Source of the DNA: Euglena gracilis
Taxonomy: Eukaryota; Euglenida; Euglenophyceae; Euglenales
Length of the DNA stretch: 64,000 nucleotides
Reading direction: 5' to 3'
NCBI GenBank assembly: GCA_039621445.1
Contig: CP154954.1
Coordinates: forward strand, 4,578,714 to 4,642,713
Every line of letters starts with the position of its first letter. Position 1 is the first letter of the stretch. A program made the position numbers and the translations under genes. The notes under the pieces are model-generated. The model was not told where the DNA came from and did no database searches. It worked only from the letters and a program-made list of their open reading frames with translations. This document shows positions 34,433-45,580 of the stretch, piece by piece.

Positions 34433-34800
34433 ACCAGGTTTTGAATAGTGCTGAGCCCTTAATAGGACTTGCACGTAATGGAAAGACGAAAAGACTGGCA
34501 CTGCAAACTTCGTGTAAGTTAAGATTTACAAAGCCCCGGGGGATCGAAAAACACTCATTTTCGGCTCAAAAAAACAGCTTTTCTGGGTCCGGGAGGCCAA
34601 AAAAAGCATTGTTTCGGGCAACAAATTTTTTTCGATTTTTTCGACTTTTTTGACCCGTTTTTGACCCAAAATCCACAGTTTTCAGCCCAAAAACAGGGCA
34701 CTGTGGGGTCGAAAAAGGCTCATTTTCGGCTCAAAAAAGCAGGTTTTCCGGGTCCGTGAGGCCAAAAAACATCGTTTCGGGCAAAAAAAATCAATATTTT
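34433..34800 (-). repeat. Dispersed repeat, copy 2 (inverted to 21060-21600)
   Basis: Contains GAATAGTGCTGAGCCCTTAA, TCATTTTCGGCTCAAAAAA (twice) and GGGTCCGGGAGGCC. All match the reverse complement of the 21-kb copy at different spacing, so one copy carries internal indels. Confidence 0.6.
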
Positions 34801-35389
34801 TCGACACAAAAAATCAAAAATGGCCAAAAAAAAGTCAAAACAGGCCAAAACTGTACATAATGGCCAAAATTGGCCGAAAAATGGCCATAACTTGGGCACT
34901 GTGGGGAAATCAAAATATCGTTAGATAGGGTATTTAAAGGGCTTCAACTCAGATCTCTGGACATCTCCTTTGATTCCCCACCATTTTTGAGAAAATTTAG
35001 AAAAATTGATTTTTTGGCCCCAAAAAAAACAGCCAAAAACGGCCAAGTCGGATGCCTGCCGCGCTGTTTTGGGCCACATTTCAGGCCATGCAGGGAGTTG
35101 CGGGGAAATCAAAATACCGTTAGATAGGCATTGTAAGGGCTTTAATTTATGTCTCCGGACATTTCCTTTAATTTTACTTCATTTCAAACATACTTTGAAA
35201 ACAACCCAAATGGCCCTGAAATGGGCCAAAATTGGCCGAAAAATGGCCGTAACCCAGGCTACACGAAGAGTTTGGGGGGAAAGTAAACCATGGTTGGATA
35301 GAGTGTTCCAAGGGCTTCATTTTTGCTGTCAAACATGTTTTTTTTGTTTAAAAAAAAACAAGCGCTCAAGCTTGGGATCGGCCCACAGT

Positions 35390-35600
35390 CGCCAAAGGTC
35401 GCCAAAGGTCGCTATGGTCGACCCCCCCCAGGCTATGGAGTGGGTGGCGACCCCAGAAACCCCAGTGGGTCGACCCAGGGTCGACTTAGGGTCGGCCCAC
35501 TCCACGACCTCCCCCCCCCACCACCCTAGAGTCGACTTAGGGTCGGCCCACACCACGACCTCCCCCCCCCCTTCAAAAAGAAAAAAAGGAAATTTTCGGG
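35390..35600. repeat. GTCGAC/GGTCGGCCCAC repeats
   Basis: CGCCAAAGGTCGCCAAAGGT, then two copies of TCGACTTAGGGTCGGCCCAC with C runs. The same vocabulary forms the TIR termini at 36.5, 36.75, 41.4-41.9 and 48.1 kb. Confidence 0.6.
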
Positions 35601-35604
35601 CCAT

Positions 35605-35800
35605 TTTTGGGGGACAAATCCCTTGTGTTACCCACCCATTTTGGGGGGCAATCCCTTGAGTAACCCAACTGACTTGGGGGGCAAATCCCTTTTGTTGCCC
35701 AACTGTTCGAGGGCCCCCAAATAACAAAATCCCTTGTGTAACCCAACTGATTTGGGGGGCAAATCCCTTTTGTTGCCCAACTGTTCGAGGGCCCCTATAT
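35605..35800. repeat. Diverged 78-bp repeat units
   Basis: Two to three units related to the 78-bp arrays at 42-48 kb (AAATCCCTTGTG...TTGCCCAACTG...GAGGGCCCC). A second diverged group lies at 37612-37960. Confidence 0.8.
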
Positions 35801-35807
35801 CAAGAAA

Positions 35808-35925
35808 GACCCCCCAACACGGACTTTGTCCTGAGTCCGGTGGGGGGGGGGGCACGGACTTTGTCCGAAGGACAAAGTCCGTGCCCCCCCCACCGGACTC
35901 AGGACAAAGTCCGTGTAGGGGGTCT
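35808..35925. repeat. Long near-perfect palindrome
   Basis: Arms of about 57-60 bp (CACGGACTTTGTCC repeated within each arm) around a 3-nt centre GAA. They differ mainly in homopolymer length (11 G against 8 C). A related shorter palindrome lies at 37497-37612. Confidence 0.85.
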
Positions 35926-36035
35926 TGCTTTAAGTCCGTGTACTACCCCCCCTCCGACTCAGGACAAAGTCGGTGTATCCTAATGAGGAACATTAGTGTC
36001 GCTCAGGGTACACTTGTCTTTGTCTTCACAGCTCC

Positions 36036-36475
36036 ATGTTGCCCGCACAAGTCGTAAACGTCGCTGAGGTTGTCTTGGGACCTTTGCCAACACCCGCAAA
36101 GTTGTTGGCAGGGTTGAAGGTGGCAGTTGAACCCCAGAACACAGAAACTACGGACACAGAGCTTTTAGGGGATGTTTTCACCCAAACGGTGCCCGAGCCC
36201 AGGGCAGCGTCAAAAATCAGAAGGGGGGATATACCGCCTCGCCAATTTTCAAAAAGTTTGCGAAATGCGAGGCTATGCCACCACTGATTTGGATGACTAC
36301 ATGGTGGTGTTTGCAAAGTGGGTGCTTTCGGTACACGCTTTGCATGACACAGAAGCTGAGAGGATTGCGACAAAGGCACAAAGGCAGCTTCCATGTCAAC
36401 GGGCTGGGGTGCCCATGCACGAATGGGCTCCGCAAACGTTGACATCGTATGTCAACGCATTGGCTGTGCTTGCCC
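36036..36475 (+). CDS. Candidate gene fragment with a G-run frameshift
   Basis: The plus frame from 36036 reads a natural segment (VVNVAEVVLGPLPTPAKLLA). After a G run at about 36221-36227 the sense continues one frame over (NFQKVCEMRGYATTDLDDYM and 50 further codons). A one-base indel in the G run, or an unseen intron, would explain this. The minus strand is also open over the first part, so strand is probable only. No family recognised. Confidence 0.35.
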
Positions 36476-36795
36476 CCGGGATCGGGGCGGGGGGGGGGGG
36501 GGTTGTGGGCAGACCCTAGGGTCTGCCCACGGTCGCCAAAGGTCGCCAAAGGTCGCTATGGGTATTTCCTACTCAGTCTTTTTTGCATTGTAGCGGCGTA
36601 GGCAACTGTTCCAGGGCCCTAAAAAAAAAATCCCTTGTGTGTGCAACACCTTTTGTGTGTATGTTGCGCTAATTTGCCGTGGAGCGCATTTTTTGACATC
36701 GACCTGCCCACGACCTTTGGCGACCATGGCGACCTTTGGCGACCCTAGGGTCTGCCCACAACCCCCCCCCAGGCCAAATCTACCCCCCGCTGTGC
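36475..36795. mobile_element. Short TIR element with CCCAGGCC-type ends
   Basis: Left end: G run, TTGTGGGCAGACCCTAGGGT and GCCAAAGGTCG. Right end is the inverse: CGACCTTTGGCGACC, CCTAGGGTCTGCCCACAA, C run, AGGCC. It shares its terminus with the structures at 41.4-41.9 and 48.2 kb. No coding capacity. Confidence 0.55.
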
Positions 36796-37204
36796 TATAC
36801 AAATCAACAAAAACCAAGAATCCCATCGTCCCCAAAGCAAAATGCCATTTTCCAAAGTTCGTTACATTTGTGAACACAACATCACGGCTGAAAATTTTGG
36901 AGTTCGATTCCGTTCGTTCTATGCACTTCGATTCGGGCCGTTCTATGCCCCCTCCCCGCAACAGTTGGTGTTGTCCTCGTTGCGACGGCCGGGAGATGCC
37001 TCCCTTGCCAGCTTGTGGTCGAGAACATGAAGCGAAAGCAATGAGGGGGACACCAACTGTCTGCTACCGTTTTTTCCCTTGGAGACATTCAGTGGCACTA
37101 CCAGGTTTTTACGGTAGCTGCTCCCTATTCCCTCCCTGGCGCGTCACAACAGCAAGAGGATACCAGCCCCCCCCCCCTCTATTTGGCCGCCCTGCGGGCG
37201 GCCC

Positions 37205-37420
37205 GGACCCCCCTTCCAGCCAATTAGGGGGGACAATTAGGGGGGGGGGGTTACCCCTAACCCCCCCCCCTAATTAACCACCTGGACCCTGTCCTTTACA
37301 GTCGCGAACCCCCCAAAACCCCCGAATAAAGACATTTTCCCTTGAAATGAGTACCCCCCTAATTGGCCACCTGGGCTCTGGCCAATTAGGGGGGGGGGAC
37401 ATATAGGGGGGGGGGGTTGG
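37205..37420. repeat. CAATTAGGGG/CCCCTAATTG palindromes
   Basis: GGACAATTAGGGG, a G run, TTACCCCTAA, a C run and TAATTAACC, repeated in part at 37350-37410. Related inverted repeats occur at 53629-53970. Confidence 0.6.
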
Positions 37421-37496
37421 TAATTGTTCTGGGGCTCCATTTGCATTAGTCCTAGTGGTGGAAACATCAAGGTGGCCATTGGTGGAAATGGGGGGG

Positions 37497-37960
37497 TACA
37501 CCGGACTCAGGACAAAGTCCGCGCCCCCGCCCCCCGGACTTTGTCGCCCTTGAGTCCGTCGTTGGGTACGCCGACTTTGTCCTGAGTCGGAGGGGAGTGT
37601 ACACGGACTTAAAATAACAAAATCCCTTGTGTTACCCACCCATTTTGGGGGGCAAATCCCTTGTGTAACCCAACTGATTTGGGGGGCAAATCCCTTTTGT
37701 TGCCCAACTGTTTGAGGGCCTCCAAAATCCCTTGTGTAACAACTGATCTGGGGGGCAAATCCCTTTTGTTGCCCAATTGTACGAGGGCCCCTAAATAACA
37801 AAATCCCTTGTGTTACCCACCCGTTTTGGGGGGCAAATCCCTTGTGTAACCCAACCCCGGGCCCCAAAATAACAAAATCCCTCGTGCTGCCCTAACGTTT
37901 TGGATGGCAAACCCCTTTGTTGCCCAGCTGTCCCAGGGCCCCAAAATAACAAATTCCCTT
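37497..37960. repeat. Palindrome plus diverged 78-bp units
   Basis: A GGACTCAGGACAAAGTCCG palindrome, then three to four diverged units of the 78-bp family to about 37960. Same arrangement as 35605-35925, in the opposite order. Confidence 0.75.
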
Positions 37961-38383
37961 CTATGTTGGCAACATACTTGGGGGCTACCATCCCCCCCCC
38001 CCCCCCCGCATACCACCCCCCCCCCATATTGTCCCCCCCCCATATTGTCCCTCGGCCCGGCCGACGAGGGGTTTTTTTGGCTCGGTCAATGAAATTTCCT
38101 TTGGTACCCCCATATTGTCCCCCCCCATATTGTCCCTCCTTCCGAAGGGAACCTTCAAACCGACGGAAGACAGGATTTTGAGACAACAACTCCTCTGTGT
38201 CAAAAACTGTGTTTGGGCCAAGAGTTAGGGGGAGCCCAGGGGCGGGGACCGCGGCGCCGAAGGGGCCGTGGTCGCCCCTGGGCCCCTCTAAAACCTTGGC
38301 CCAAAACACTGTTCTTGTTTGAAACCGTGTTTTGGGCGAAGATTTAAGACTTTTAAAGTCTCGAAATCGGCCCAAACACGGTT

Positions 38384-38651
38384 TCAAGCACCGAAATAAT
38401 CATCAAACCATGGACAAGAGTGATCACTTTCTTCCCTCCGTGTTGAAACGACCTCCAATTGCCATCTCTCTTGGAACCTCCTCAACCCCGACTGATGCCA
38501 CGAGGATGATTCTGTAGAGGATTCGAGGTCCCACTGGGCCCCACTCTCTTCGGTAGAAGCGGAAAGACTACTTTCTGTGATGGAATCCCCACTCGAAATG
38601 GAAACAGAAATTCCATCAAAGGACGATGTTGCCTCGTCGACAACACTGCAC
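38384..38651 (-). CDS. Candidate Ser/acid-rich terminal exon
   Basis: The minus frame runs about 89 codons to a stop at 38384, rich in Ser, Glu and Thr (SITESSLSASTEESGAQWDL). An acceptor candidate AACTGCCCAG precedes it. It suits a disordered protein tail. A 504-bp MITE sits 14 bp upstream and interrupts the region joining it to the exon at 39279. The alternative frame continuing from that exon without splicing is also open, so the frame is uncertain. Confidence 0.4.
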
Positions 38652-38665
38652 TGGGCAGTTCTCTG

Positions 38666-39169
38666 GAGGCTAGGCGCGCCGCTCGGGGGGGTCCGGGACC
38701 CCCCCCCCTCCCCCCCCCTGCGCGGCCCCTGCGCGGCCGCCCGCGCGGCCGCTCGCCCCCCCCTGGACCCCCCCCCTCCCCCCACTGTGCCTAGCATAGC
38801 CAAGAAAAAAAATTTTGGTGAAAAAATCGCGATTTTTTGAGGCCCAAAAATGACCAAAAATGACCATTTTCGGACACAAAACGGCAAATTTGGGGGCCGC
38901 GCGCTCTGCGCGCGGCCAAAAAAAGCATTTTTTTGGTCAAAAATGGCCAAAAATGGCAAAAAATGACCACTTTTTGGACCCGAAAATCACCGATTTTAGG
39001 AGGGCGGCGGGGGGGAGGAAAGGGCAAAGATCAAGATGCGATCGGAAGAAGAGGAACAAAAAAAAACAAAAAAAAAAAAGAAAAAAAAGAAAAAAGATTA
39101 GAGGACACGAACGCGCGGCGCTCGCCCCCCCCCCTGGACCCCCCCCCTCCCCCCCCTGTGCCTAGCCTC
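38666..39169. mobile_element. 504-bp MITE with TIR GAGGCTAGGC and TSD CTCTG
   Basis: Starts GAGGCTAGGC, ends GCCTAGCCTC, with exact 5-bp CTCTG copies on both sides (38661-38665, 39170-39174). Subterminal C runs with CTGGACC occur at both ends. No transposase. The 5-bp TSD separates it from the 8-bp hAT-type families. Confidence 0.75.
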
Positions 39170-39278
39170 CTCTGAGTTTCTTGTGCACCTCATCAAAAGA
39201 GAATTTCATGTCTGTCAAAGGCCAAGGTGGGCAATTTCAATTTCTTTTCTGGGGGGGGGCAGATTCTGATGAAAAAAC

Positions 39279-39379
39279 CCTCTCCAGGAGGCGAATCGGG
39301 GATGCCCTCGTCCTCCACGTTGCACAGCTCCGCGTAGCTGTCCTCCAAAGCATTATCACAAGAAAAGTGTTCCATTTGT
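39279..39379 (-). CDS. Internal exon, 33 codons, acidic, unknown product
   Basis: A minus exon between a textbook acceptor (TTTGCCTCTCTGCAG) and donor (GAGAGG|GTTTTT). Only one sense frame reads through it naturally: 33 codons including ALEDSYAELCNVEDEGIPDS. A possible next exon starts after CTTTGACAG at about 39212 (DMKFSFDEVHKKLR in phase). It runs into the MITE at 39169, where the frame now meets a stop. Confidence 0.55.
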
Positions 39380-39676
39380 CTGCAGAGAGGCAAAGAAACA
39401 AGGATGAAAAGCGGAACAGAAAGGTGAAAAACATTCCATGTAAAAATGTAAAAAATCTAAAAAAAATTGGTGATACATATGCGATACATTAAAATATTTT
39501 TGGTGATACATATATACATATATATGATACAGTAATACCGTAATTTGGTGACACATATATGTGATACAGTAAAAAAAATTTGGTGATACATATGTGATAT
39601 CATTAATTTTTAGGCTGTGATACGTGTGATACGTGAAAAAAAATTTTGGTGATGCATTCTAAATGGAGGTCTGCTT

Positions 39677-40604
39677 GGAAGCTTTCAAGCCCCCCGAAGG
39701 GTGGCATAACGGTAGTGATTTTTTTTAAAAGATGGAGTTGAATGTAACAAAAATGATCGTGGCAATTTTTGACGTTGTGTCACTAAGGTTGTTTCGATTA
39801 ATCGATTTTTTGATTAATCGTTCGCCACCCCTTGATTAATCGTTCATTCGGCCAGGGGGTGATTAATCGAAATAATCGGTCTTCCCAAAGAAACCATTGA
39901 AAAAGCAGTGCAGGAAAACACTTGGGAGTGATAATTTTGGAGGCTCTATCTCACAGAAATGTCACTGCGCGTTGCTTTGTTTTGGGGGAGACCCGTTGGA
40001 AAACAAACGGGATACACTCATACGCACCGACATCAGAGCACAGATGGAACAGTCATCCAGCTTAGCGCGCAAGTCGCTATGCAGGAGACCATGGTGAGAA
40101 AAACTGCGCTCAACACGGCCACTTCCTCAGCCTGTGCAATTTTGGGAGGGGGTTGCTTTGCATGTGCCAGCTTTGGCCAACGTTGCAATTGCAATTTTCA
40201 GCCTTGGTGCTTCAGAAGCAGTGATGGCCAGAAGGCCATTTTGGGTCACCCATTGCCCCACCTCCCGTTTCAGCTGTGGCAAAATATCATCCTCATGACC
40301 CATTTTTTTTCAGTAAGGGAAGGCAGTGTGAGGTCAAGCGGCGTTCAGCTTAGCCCTGTCGGCTGATGTCCAGGAAGAAAGGTCAGATGTTGGTGAGAAT
40401 GCACGTGCCAATAAGAAAGGGATCCCGGAAAAAATTATTTTTCACGGAAAAACATTATTGTTCAAGTGAAATGAAGTGTTTGTTGGTCATCATAATGCTA
40501 GGAACCCAAAGGGGGCATTAATCGTTCGGTAATCGTTCGCCACTGTCACTGATCCATCACAACTTGGAAGCTTTCAAGCCGCCCGAAGGGCAGCTAAACG
40601 GTAG
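39677..40604. repeat. Direct copies of GGAAGCTTTCAAGCC with GCCCGAAGGG
   Basis: The ~40-bp motif GGAAGCTTTCAAGCC, CCCGAAGGG, ACGGTAG occurs at 39677-39716 and 40564-40604. A weaker version (AAGGGCGGCGAGACGGTAGC) is at about 40860. Between them, 39795-39880 holds repeated GATTAATCG palindromes. No gene decided in this span. Confidence 0.55.
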
Positions 40605-41386
40605 CCATTTTTACATTATGCCACCAATCCATCACAATTTGGAAGAGCCGCCCAACAACGGTGACGTCTTTTTGTGTCAGAACAAAAAAATATATTGCGG
40701 CTGACAGTAATCCAAAAACCTTCCTCAAAAAGAGCCAAACTTGTCAACAAAAACTGTGTGCTCTTGAAGAAAAAAAAGTGCTTTGGAGATGCATGTTTTC
40801 CTGTTGCCGAGATTTTCGCCTCTTCCGAGCCATGAGTTCACGACGTCTTTGCCTACCCTAAGGGCGGCGAGACGGTAGCGATGTCCAACAGCAAAACACC
40901 CAAAAGTACAATGAAAAGTTGAGTTCTCAGAGTGAGAAATTGAAAAAAGCACAAACAATGTGATGGGTGAATCACACACTTTTCAAAAATTTTCTTCCCA
41001 AAATCTCGGGGGGGGGGGGGCGGGCTCCCCCCCGCCCCCCCCCCCCCCCCCGCCCCGGGGGGTCGGCACGCCGTGGCGAGCCGTCTGGCTAGGGGGGGGG
41101 GGGTTGGCGTGGCGAGGGGGTCCCGGATGGGGGGGGGGGAGGGGTGCACGGGGGTTTTCCAAGAAAATTTTCTTTGGCGCGGCTGACATGGCGTTCGGTG
41201 AGGGGGGGGGGGAGGGGTGTGCCGACCCCCCCCCCCGACCCCCCACTTCTACCCCTATGGGGGGGGGTTGTTTGGGGGGGGGGGGGAGGGTCGGTCCCGG
41301 CCAAAGGGCCGGTCGAAGGCTGGCCAGGGGAGCGTCTTATATGGGGGGGTCTTATATGGGGGGGGGGGCATGGTAAATTGTCTTTG

Positions 41387-41697
41387 TGGCTCACTTTGGC
41401 GACCTTTCGTGACCGTGGGCCGACCCTAGGGTCGGCCCACTACCCCCCCCCCCCCAGGCCAGATCCTGGAACCGGGGGGGGGGGGAGGTCGTGGGGTGGG
41501 CCGACTCTAAGTCGACCCTACGGTCGGCCCACGACCCTAAGACGACCCGAAGCCGGCGACCCTAGGGTCGGCCCACTAGGGGGTCTCCCGGACGCCACCT
41601 TGGGCGACATTTGGCGACCTTTGGCGACCGTGGGCCGACCCTAGGGTCGGCCCACTAGCCCCCCCCCCCAGGCCAGATCTACCCCCCGCTCTGGACG
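41387..41697. mobile_element. TIR-type repeat pair with CCCACTA-C(n)-AGGCCAGATC ends
   Basis: GGTCGGCCCACTA, C run and AGGCCAGATC occur at 41431-41466 and again at 41648-41682. CGACCTTTGGCGACC-type and GACCCTAGGGTCGGCCCAC palindromes lie inside. Same terminus as the large structure starting at 41842. Confidence 0.5.
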
Positions 41698-41841
41698 GTG
41701 AAGATGGAGGAGGGATGAAACAGTTGGCGATGGTGAGGCCGACTGTGGGCTGGTGCTAGGTGAGGAGGGAGCACTGACACGGCGGGGGCAACTCGGGGAA
41801 GGGAAGTGGGAATGGCCGGCAGTGGGGGCTCCCGGATCTGG

Positions 41842-42138
41842 CCTGGGGGGGGGGGGTAGTGGGGGTCGACCATGGTCGGCCCACGGGCGCCTCGGTCGCC
41901 CTCGGTCGCTCTCGGTCGGGGGGGGAGGGGGAGCGGGGGGGGGGCGACCGAGGCGACCCTGGGGGTCGACCGAGGGCGACCATGGTCGACCCCCACCCCA
42001 CGACGGGAAACCCCCCCCTTTTTAGGGGCGACCATGGTCGACCCCCACCCCACGACGGGAAACCCCCCCTTTTCAAGGGCGACCATGGTCGACCCCCACC
42101 CCACGACGGGAAACCCCCCCCTTTTGAAGGGCGACCAT
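41842..42138 (-). repeat. Left inverted end with 51-bp repeats
   Basis: About three copies of the 51-bp unit (GCGACCATGGTCGACCCCCA, CCCCACGACGGGAAACC, C run, TTTT) plus CGACCGAGGGCGACC segments. Inverted relative to 47767-48182. Confidence 0.85.
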
Positions 42139-43033
42139 GGTTGTGTTGCCCACCCGTTTTGGGGGCAAATCCCTTTTGTTGCCCAACTGTCCGAGGGCCC
42201 CAAAATAAATAAATCCCTTGTGTTGCCCACCCGTTTTGGGGGGCAAATCCCTTGCGTTGCCCAACTGTCCGAGGGCCCCAAAATAACTAAATCCCTTGTG
42301 TTACCCACCCGTTTTGGGGGGCAAATCCCTTTTGTTGCCCAACTGTCCGAGGGCCCCAAAATAACTAAATCCCTTGTGTTACCCACCCGTTTGGGGGGCA
42401 AATCCCTTTTGTTGCCCAACTGTCCGAGGGCCCCAAAATAACAAAATCCCTTGTGTTACCCACCCGTTTTAGGGGGCAAATCCCTTTTGTTGCCCAACTG
42501 TCCGAGGGCCCAAAAATAACAAAATCCCTTGTGTTACCCACCCGTTTTAGGGGGCAAATCCCTTTTGTTGCCCAACTGTCCGAGGGCCCCAAAATAACTA
42601 AATCCCTTGTGTTACCCACCCGTTTTGGGGGGCAAATCCCTTTTGTTGCCCAACTGTCCGAGGGCCCCAAAATAACTGAATCCCTTGTGTTACCCACCCG
42701 TTTGGGGGGCAAATCCCTTGCGTTGCCCAACTGTCCGAGGGCCCCAAAATAACAAAATCCCTTGTGTTACCCACCCGTTTTAGGGGGCAAATCCCTTTTG
42801 TTGCCCAACTGTCCGAGGGCCCCAAAATAACAAAATCCCTTGTGTGTTGCCCACCCGTTTTAGGGGGCAAATCCCTTTTTTTGCCCAACTGTCCGAGGGC
42901 CCCAAAATAACAAAATCCCTTGTGTTACACACCCGCTTTGGGGGGCAAATCCCTTGCGTTGCCCAACTGATTTGGGGGGCAAATCCCTTTTGTTGCCCAA
43001 CTGTCCGAGGGCCCCAAAATAACAAAATCCCTT
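42139..43033 (+). repeat. 78-bp tandem array 1
   Basis: About 11 units: CCCTTGTGTTACCCACCCG, a G run, AAATCCCTTTTGTTGCCC, AACTGTCCGAGGGCCCC, AAAATAACAAAAT. The 78-bp length keeps frames open on both strands for hundreds of codons. The apparent proteins are repeat artefacts. Confidence 0.97.
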
Positions 43034-44382
43034 GGGGGCGTTTGGCCGGACCAACCTAGCCGGCCGGCAGACCAACCTAGCCGGCTGGCAGACCAACCTA
43101 GCCGACCAACATACCGGCTGTCAAGCCGTCCGTCCAGATGAAAGCCACTGTCGCTAGCCGCCTGGCTATCCAGACCAATCAGTTCGCACGCCGCACGCAG
43201 TGATGGCCGGATAAGAAGTCAGTGTTTTCACCGGAGGGTGACCACGTTCGTCCGGGCCGAAGGTCGCACAGGTGATGTTCGGACCGAAAATACGTCCGGA
43301 CAAGGCGACCCGGCCCCAAAAAAACTTGCGGCCCTTGGTTCCCTTCCTTGAAAAAATATCGCCAATAAAACTGGCCCAAAACCTGGCCACTCATCGGTTC
43401 CAAAAATGGCCACCACAAACCCTCCAAAACTGACCCATTTGCCAAACTCAGAAACTGCACCTCCCCAATTTTTTTAGCTTTCATGTGCAAAGTGGACTTG
43501 TTCCACAGCAAAAAAAACACTGTGAGAAACAAAAAAAAACAAGTTTCAGAAGAAAACAAGCATCTCATGATAAAACGTTTCTGGTCAAAATCTGGCACCA
43601 TCTGGCCCAAAACTGGCCACCACATCTGGCCCAAAACTGGCCAACACATGTGGTCCAAAAACTGGCCACCACATCTGGCCCAAAACTGGCCAACACATGT
43701 GGTCCAAAAACTGGCCACCATCTGGCCCAAAAATCGCCAAAATCTTCGGAATCTTCAAAATCCCTTCACATTTGGCACATTGGCACAAAAAGTTCCTCGG
43801 TTTCCTTTATTCTGCGGCTATTTTGTAAACAGAAACAAAAAGAAAAGGCAAGAAACCAAACACAGTTCACAGAAACAGACCGACTTAAAGTCAGTTCTGC
43901 AGCAGTCAGCAGCATAAGGCCAAATAAGCCCCAGCACTAAGGCTAGAGGCATTGTCCACCAGGGAACGTATACATACTCTTGCACCAGCATTGTCCACCA
44001 GGGAACATACCCTTGCAAATAGTCCTCCACTTCACCTTGGTCCTGTACTTCGACTTACAAGTTGTACTTAAACTTGAAACTTGACAAATTGTACTTGATA
44101 ATCCCAGCTTGTAACTAGAACCCCGCCAGGGGTCTCAGCCATGACATCGAAAAAAAACAAGCAGAAAAGATACAGTAATTAGGAATAAGTTCACTATCGC
44201 AATTTTGAGACCAACCTAGCCGTCCGTCCGTCCAGACCAAAATGGACCCTGTCCAGCCGTCCGTATGGTCCAGATGAAAGGAATTTTCTCTAATGCCCTC
44301 CGTTTCCGGCACCGTCCGAACCCCGGTGGTTCTTACTTGTTGCGGTATTCCCGTCCGTCCGTCCGTCCGTCCTCACGCCTCC
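43034..44382 (+). repeat. Block X, copy 1 (1,349 bp)
   Basis: Near-identical to 45581-46889 and, inverted, to 49188-50496. Both ends carry GACCAACCTAGCCG and CCGTCCGTCCAGATGAAAG motifs in direct orientation, and the 3' end has a (GTCC)n run. Inside are CTGGCCACCACATCTGGCCC repeats and, near the 3' end, ACTTG-rich DNA followed by CCCCGCCAGGGG and an ATG. Short ORFs are conserved between copies only because the DNA is. Confidence 0.9.
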
Positions 44383-45580
44383 CTTGTGTTACCCACCCAT
44401 TTTAGGGGGCAAATCCCTTTTGTTGCCCAACTGTCCGAGGGCCCCAAAATAACTAAATCCCTTGTGTTACCCACCCGTTTTGGGGGGCAAATCCCTTGCG
44501 TTGCTCAACTTAATTGGGGACAAATCCCTTTTGTTGCCCAACTGTCCGAGGGCCCCAAAATAACAAAATCCCTTGTGTTACCCACCCATTTTAGGGGGCA
44601 AATCCCTTTTGTTGCCCAACTGTCCGAGGGCCCCAAAATAACTAAATCCCTTGTGTTACCCACCCGTTTTGGGGGGCAAATCACTTTTGTTGCCCAACTG
44701 TCTGAGGGCCCCAAAATAACTAAATCCCTTGTGTTACCCACCCGTTTTGGGGGGCAAATCCCTTTTGTTGCCCAACTGTCCGAGGGCCCCAAAATAACAA
44801 AATCCCTTGTGTTACCCACCCGGTTTGGGGGGCAAATCCCTTGCGTTGCCCAACTGATTTGGGGGGCAAATCTCTTTTGTTGCCCAACTGTCCGGGGGCC
44901 CCAAAATAACAAAATCCCTTGTGTTACCCACCCGTTTTGGGGGGCAAATCCCTTTTGTTGCCCAACTGTCCGAGGGCCCCAAAATAACAAAATCCCTTGT
45001 GTTACCCACCCGTTTTGGGGGGCAAATCCCTTTTGTTGCCCAACTGTCCGAGGGCCCCAAAATAACTAAATCCCTTGTGTTACCCACCCGTTTTGGGGGG
45101 CAAATCCCTTTTGTTGCCCAACTGTCCGAGGGCCCCAAAATAACAAAATCCCTTGTGTTACCCACCCGTTTTGGGGGGCAAATCCCTTGCGTTGCCCAAT
45201 TGTCCGAGGGCCCCAAAATCACAAAATCCCTTGTGTTACCCACCCGTTTTGGGGGGCAAATCCCTTGCGTTGCCCAACTGTCCGAGGGCCCCAAAATAAC
45301 AAAATCCCTTGTGTTACCCACCCGTTTTAGGGGGCAAATCCCTTTTGTTGCCCAACTGTCCGAGGGCCCCAAAATAACAAAATCCCTTGTGTGTTGCCCA
45401 CCCGTTTTAGGGGGCAAATCCCTTTTTTTGCCCAACTGTCCGAGGGCCCCAAAATAACAAAATCCCTTGTGTTACACACCCGCTTTGGGGGGCAAATCCC
45501 TTGCGTTGCCCAACTGATTTGGGGGGCAAATCCCTTTTGTTGCCCAACTGTCCGAGGGCCCCAAAATAACAAAATCCCTT
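44383..45580 (+). repeat. 78-bp tandem array 2
   Basis: About 15 units of the same 78-bp repeat, some truncated (units near 44505 and 44850 lack part of the sequence). Together with X it forms a higher-order unit of about 2.55 kb, present twice. Confidence 0.97.

Noticed and set aside
43483-43940. ORFs of ~145-153 residues conserved in all three X copies
   Set aside because: The copies are almost identical DNA, two overlapping frames are equally open, and the text comes from tandem CTGGCCACCACATCTGG repeats.
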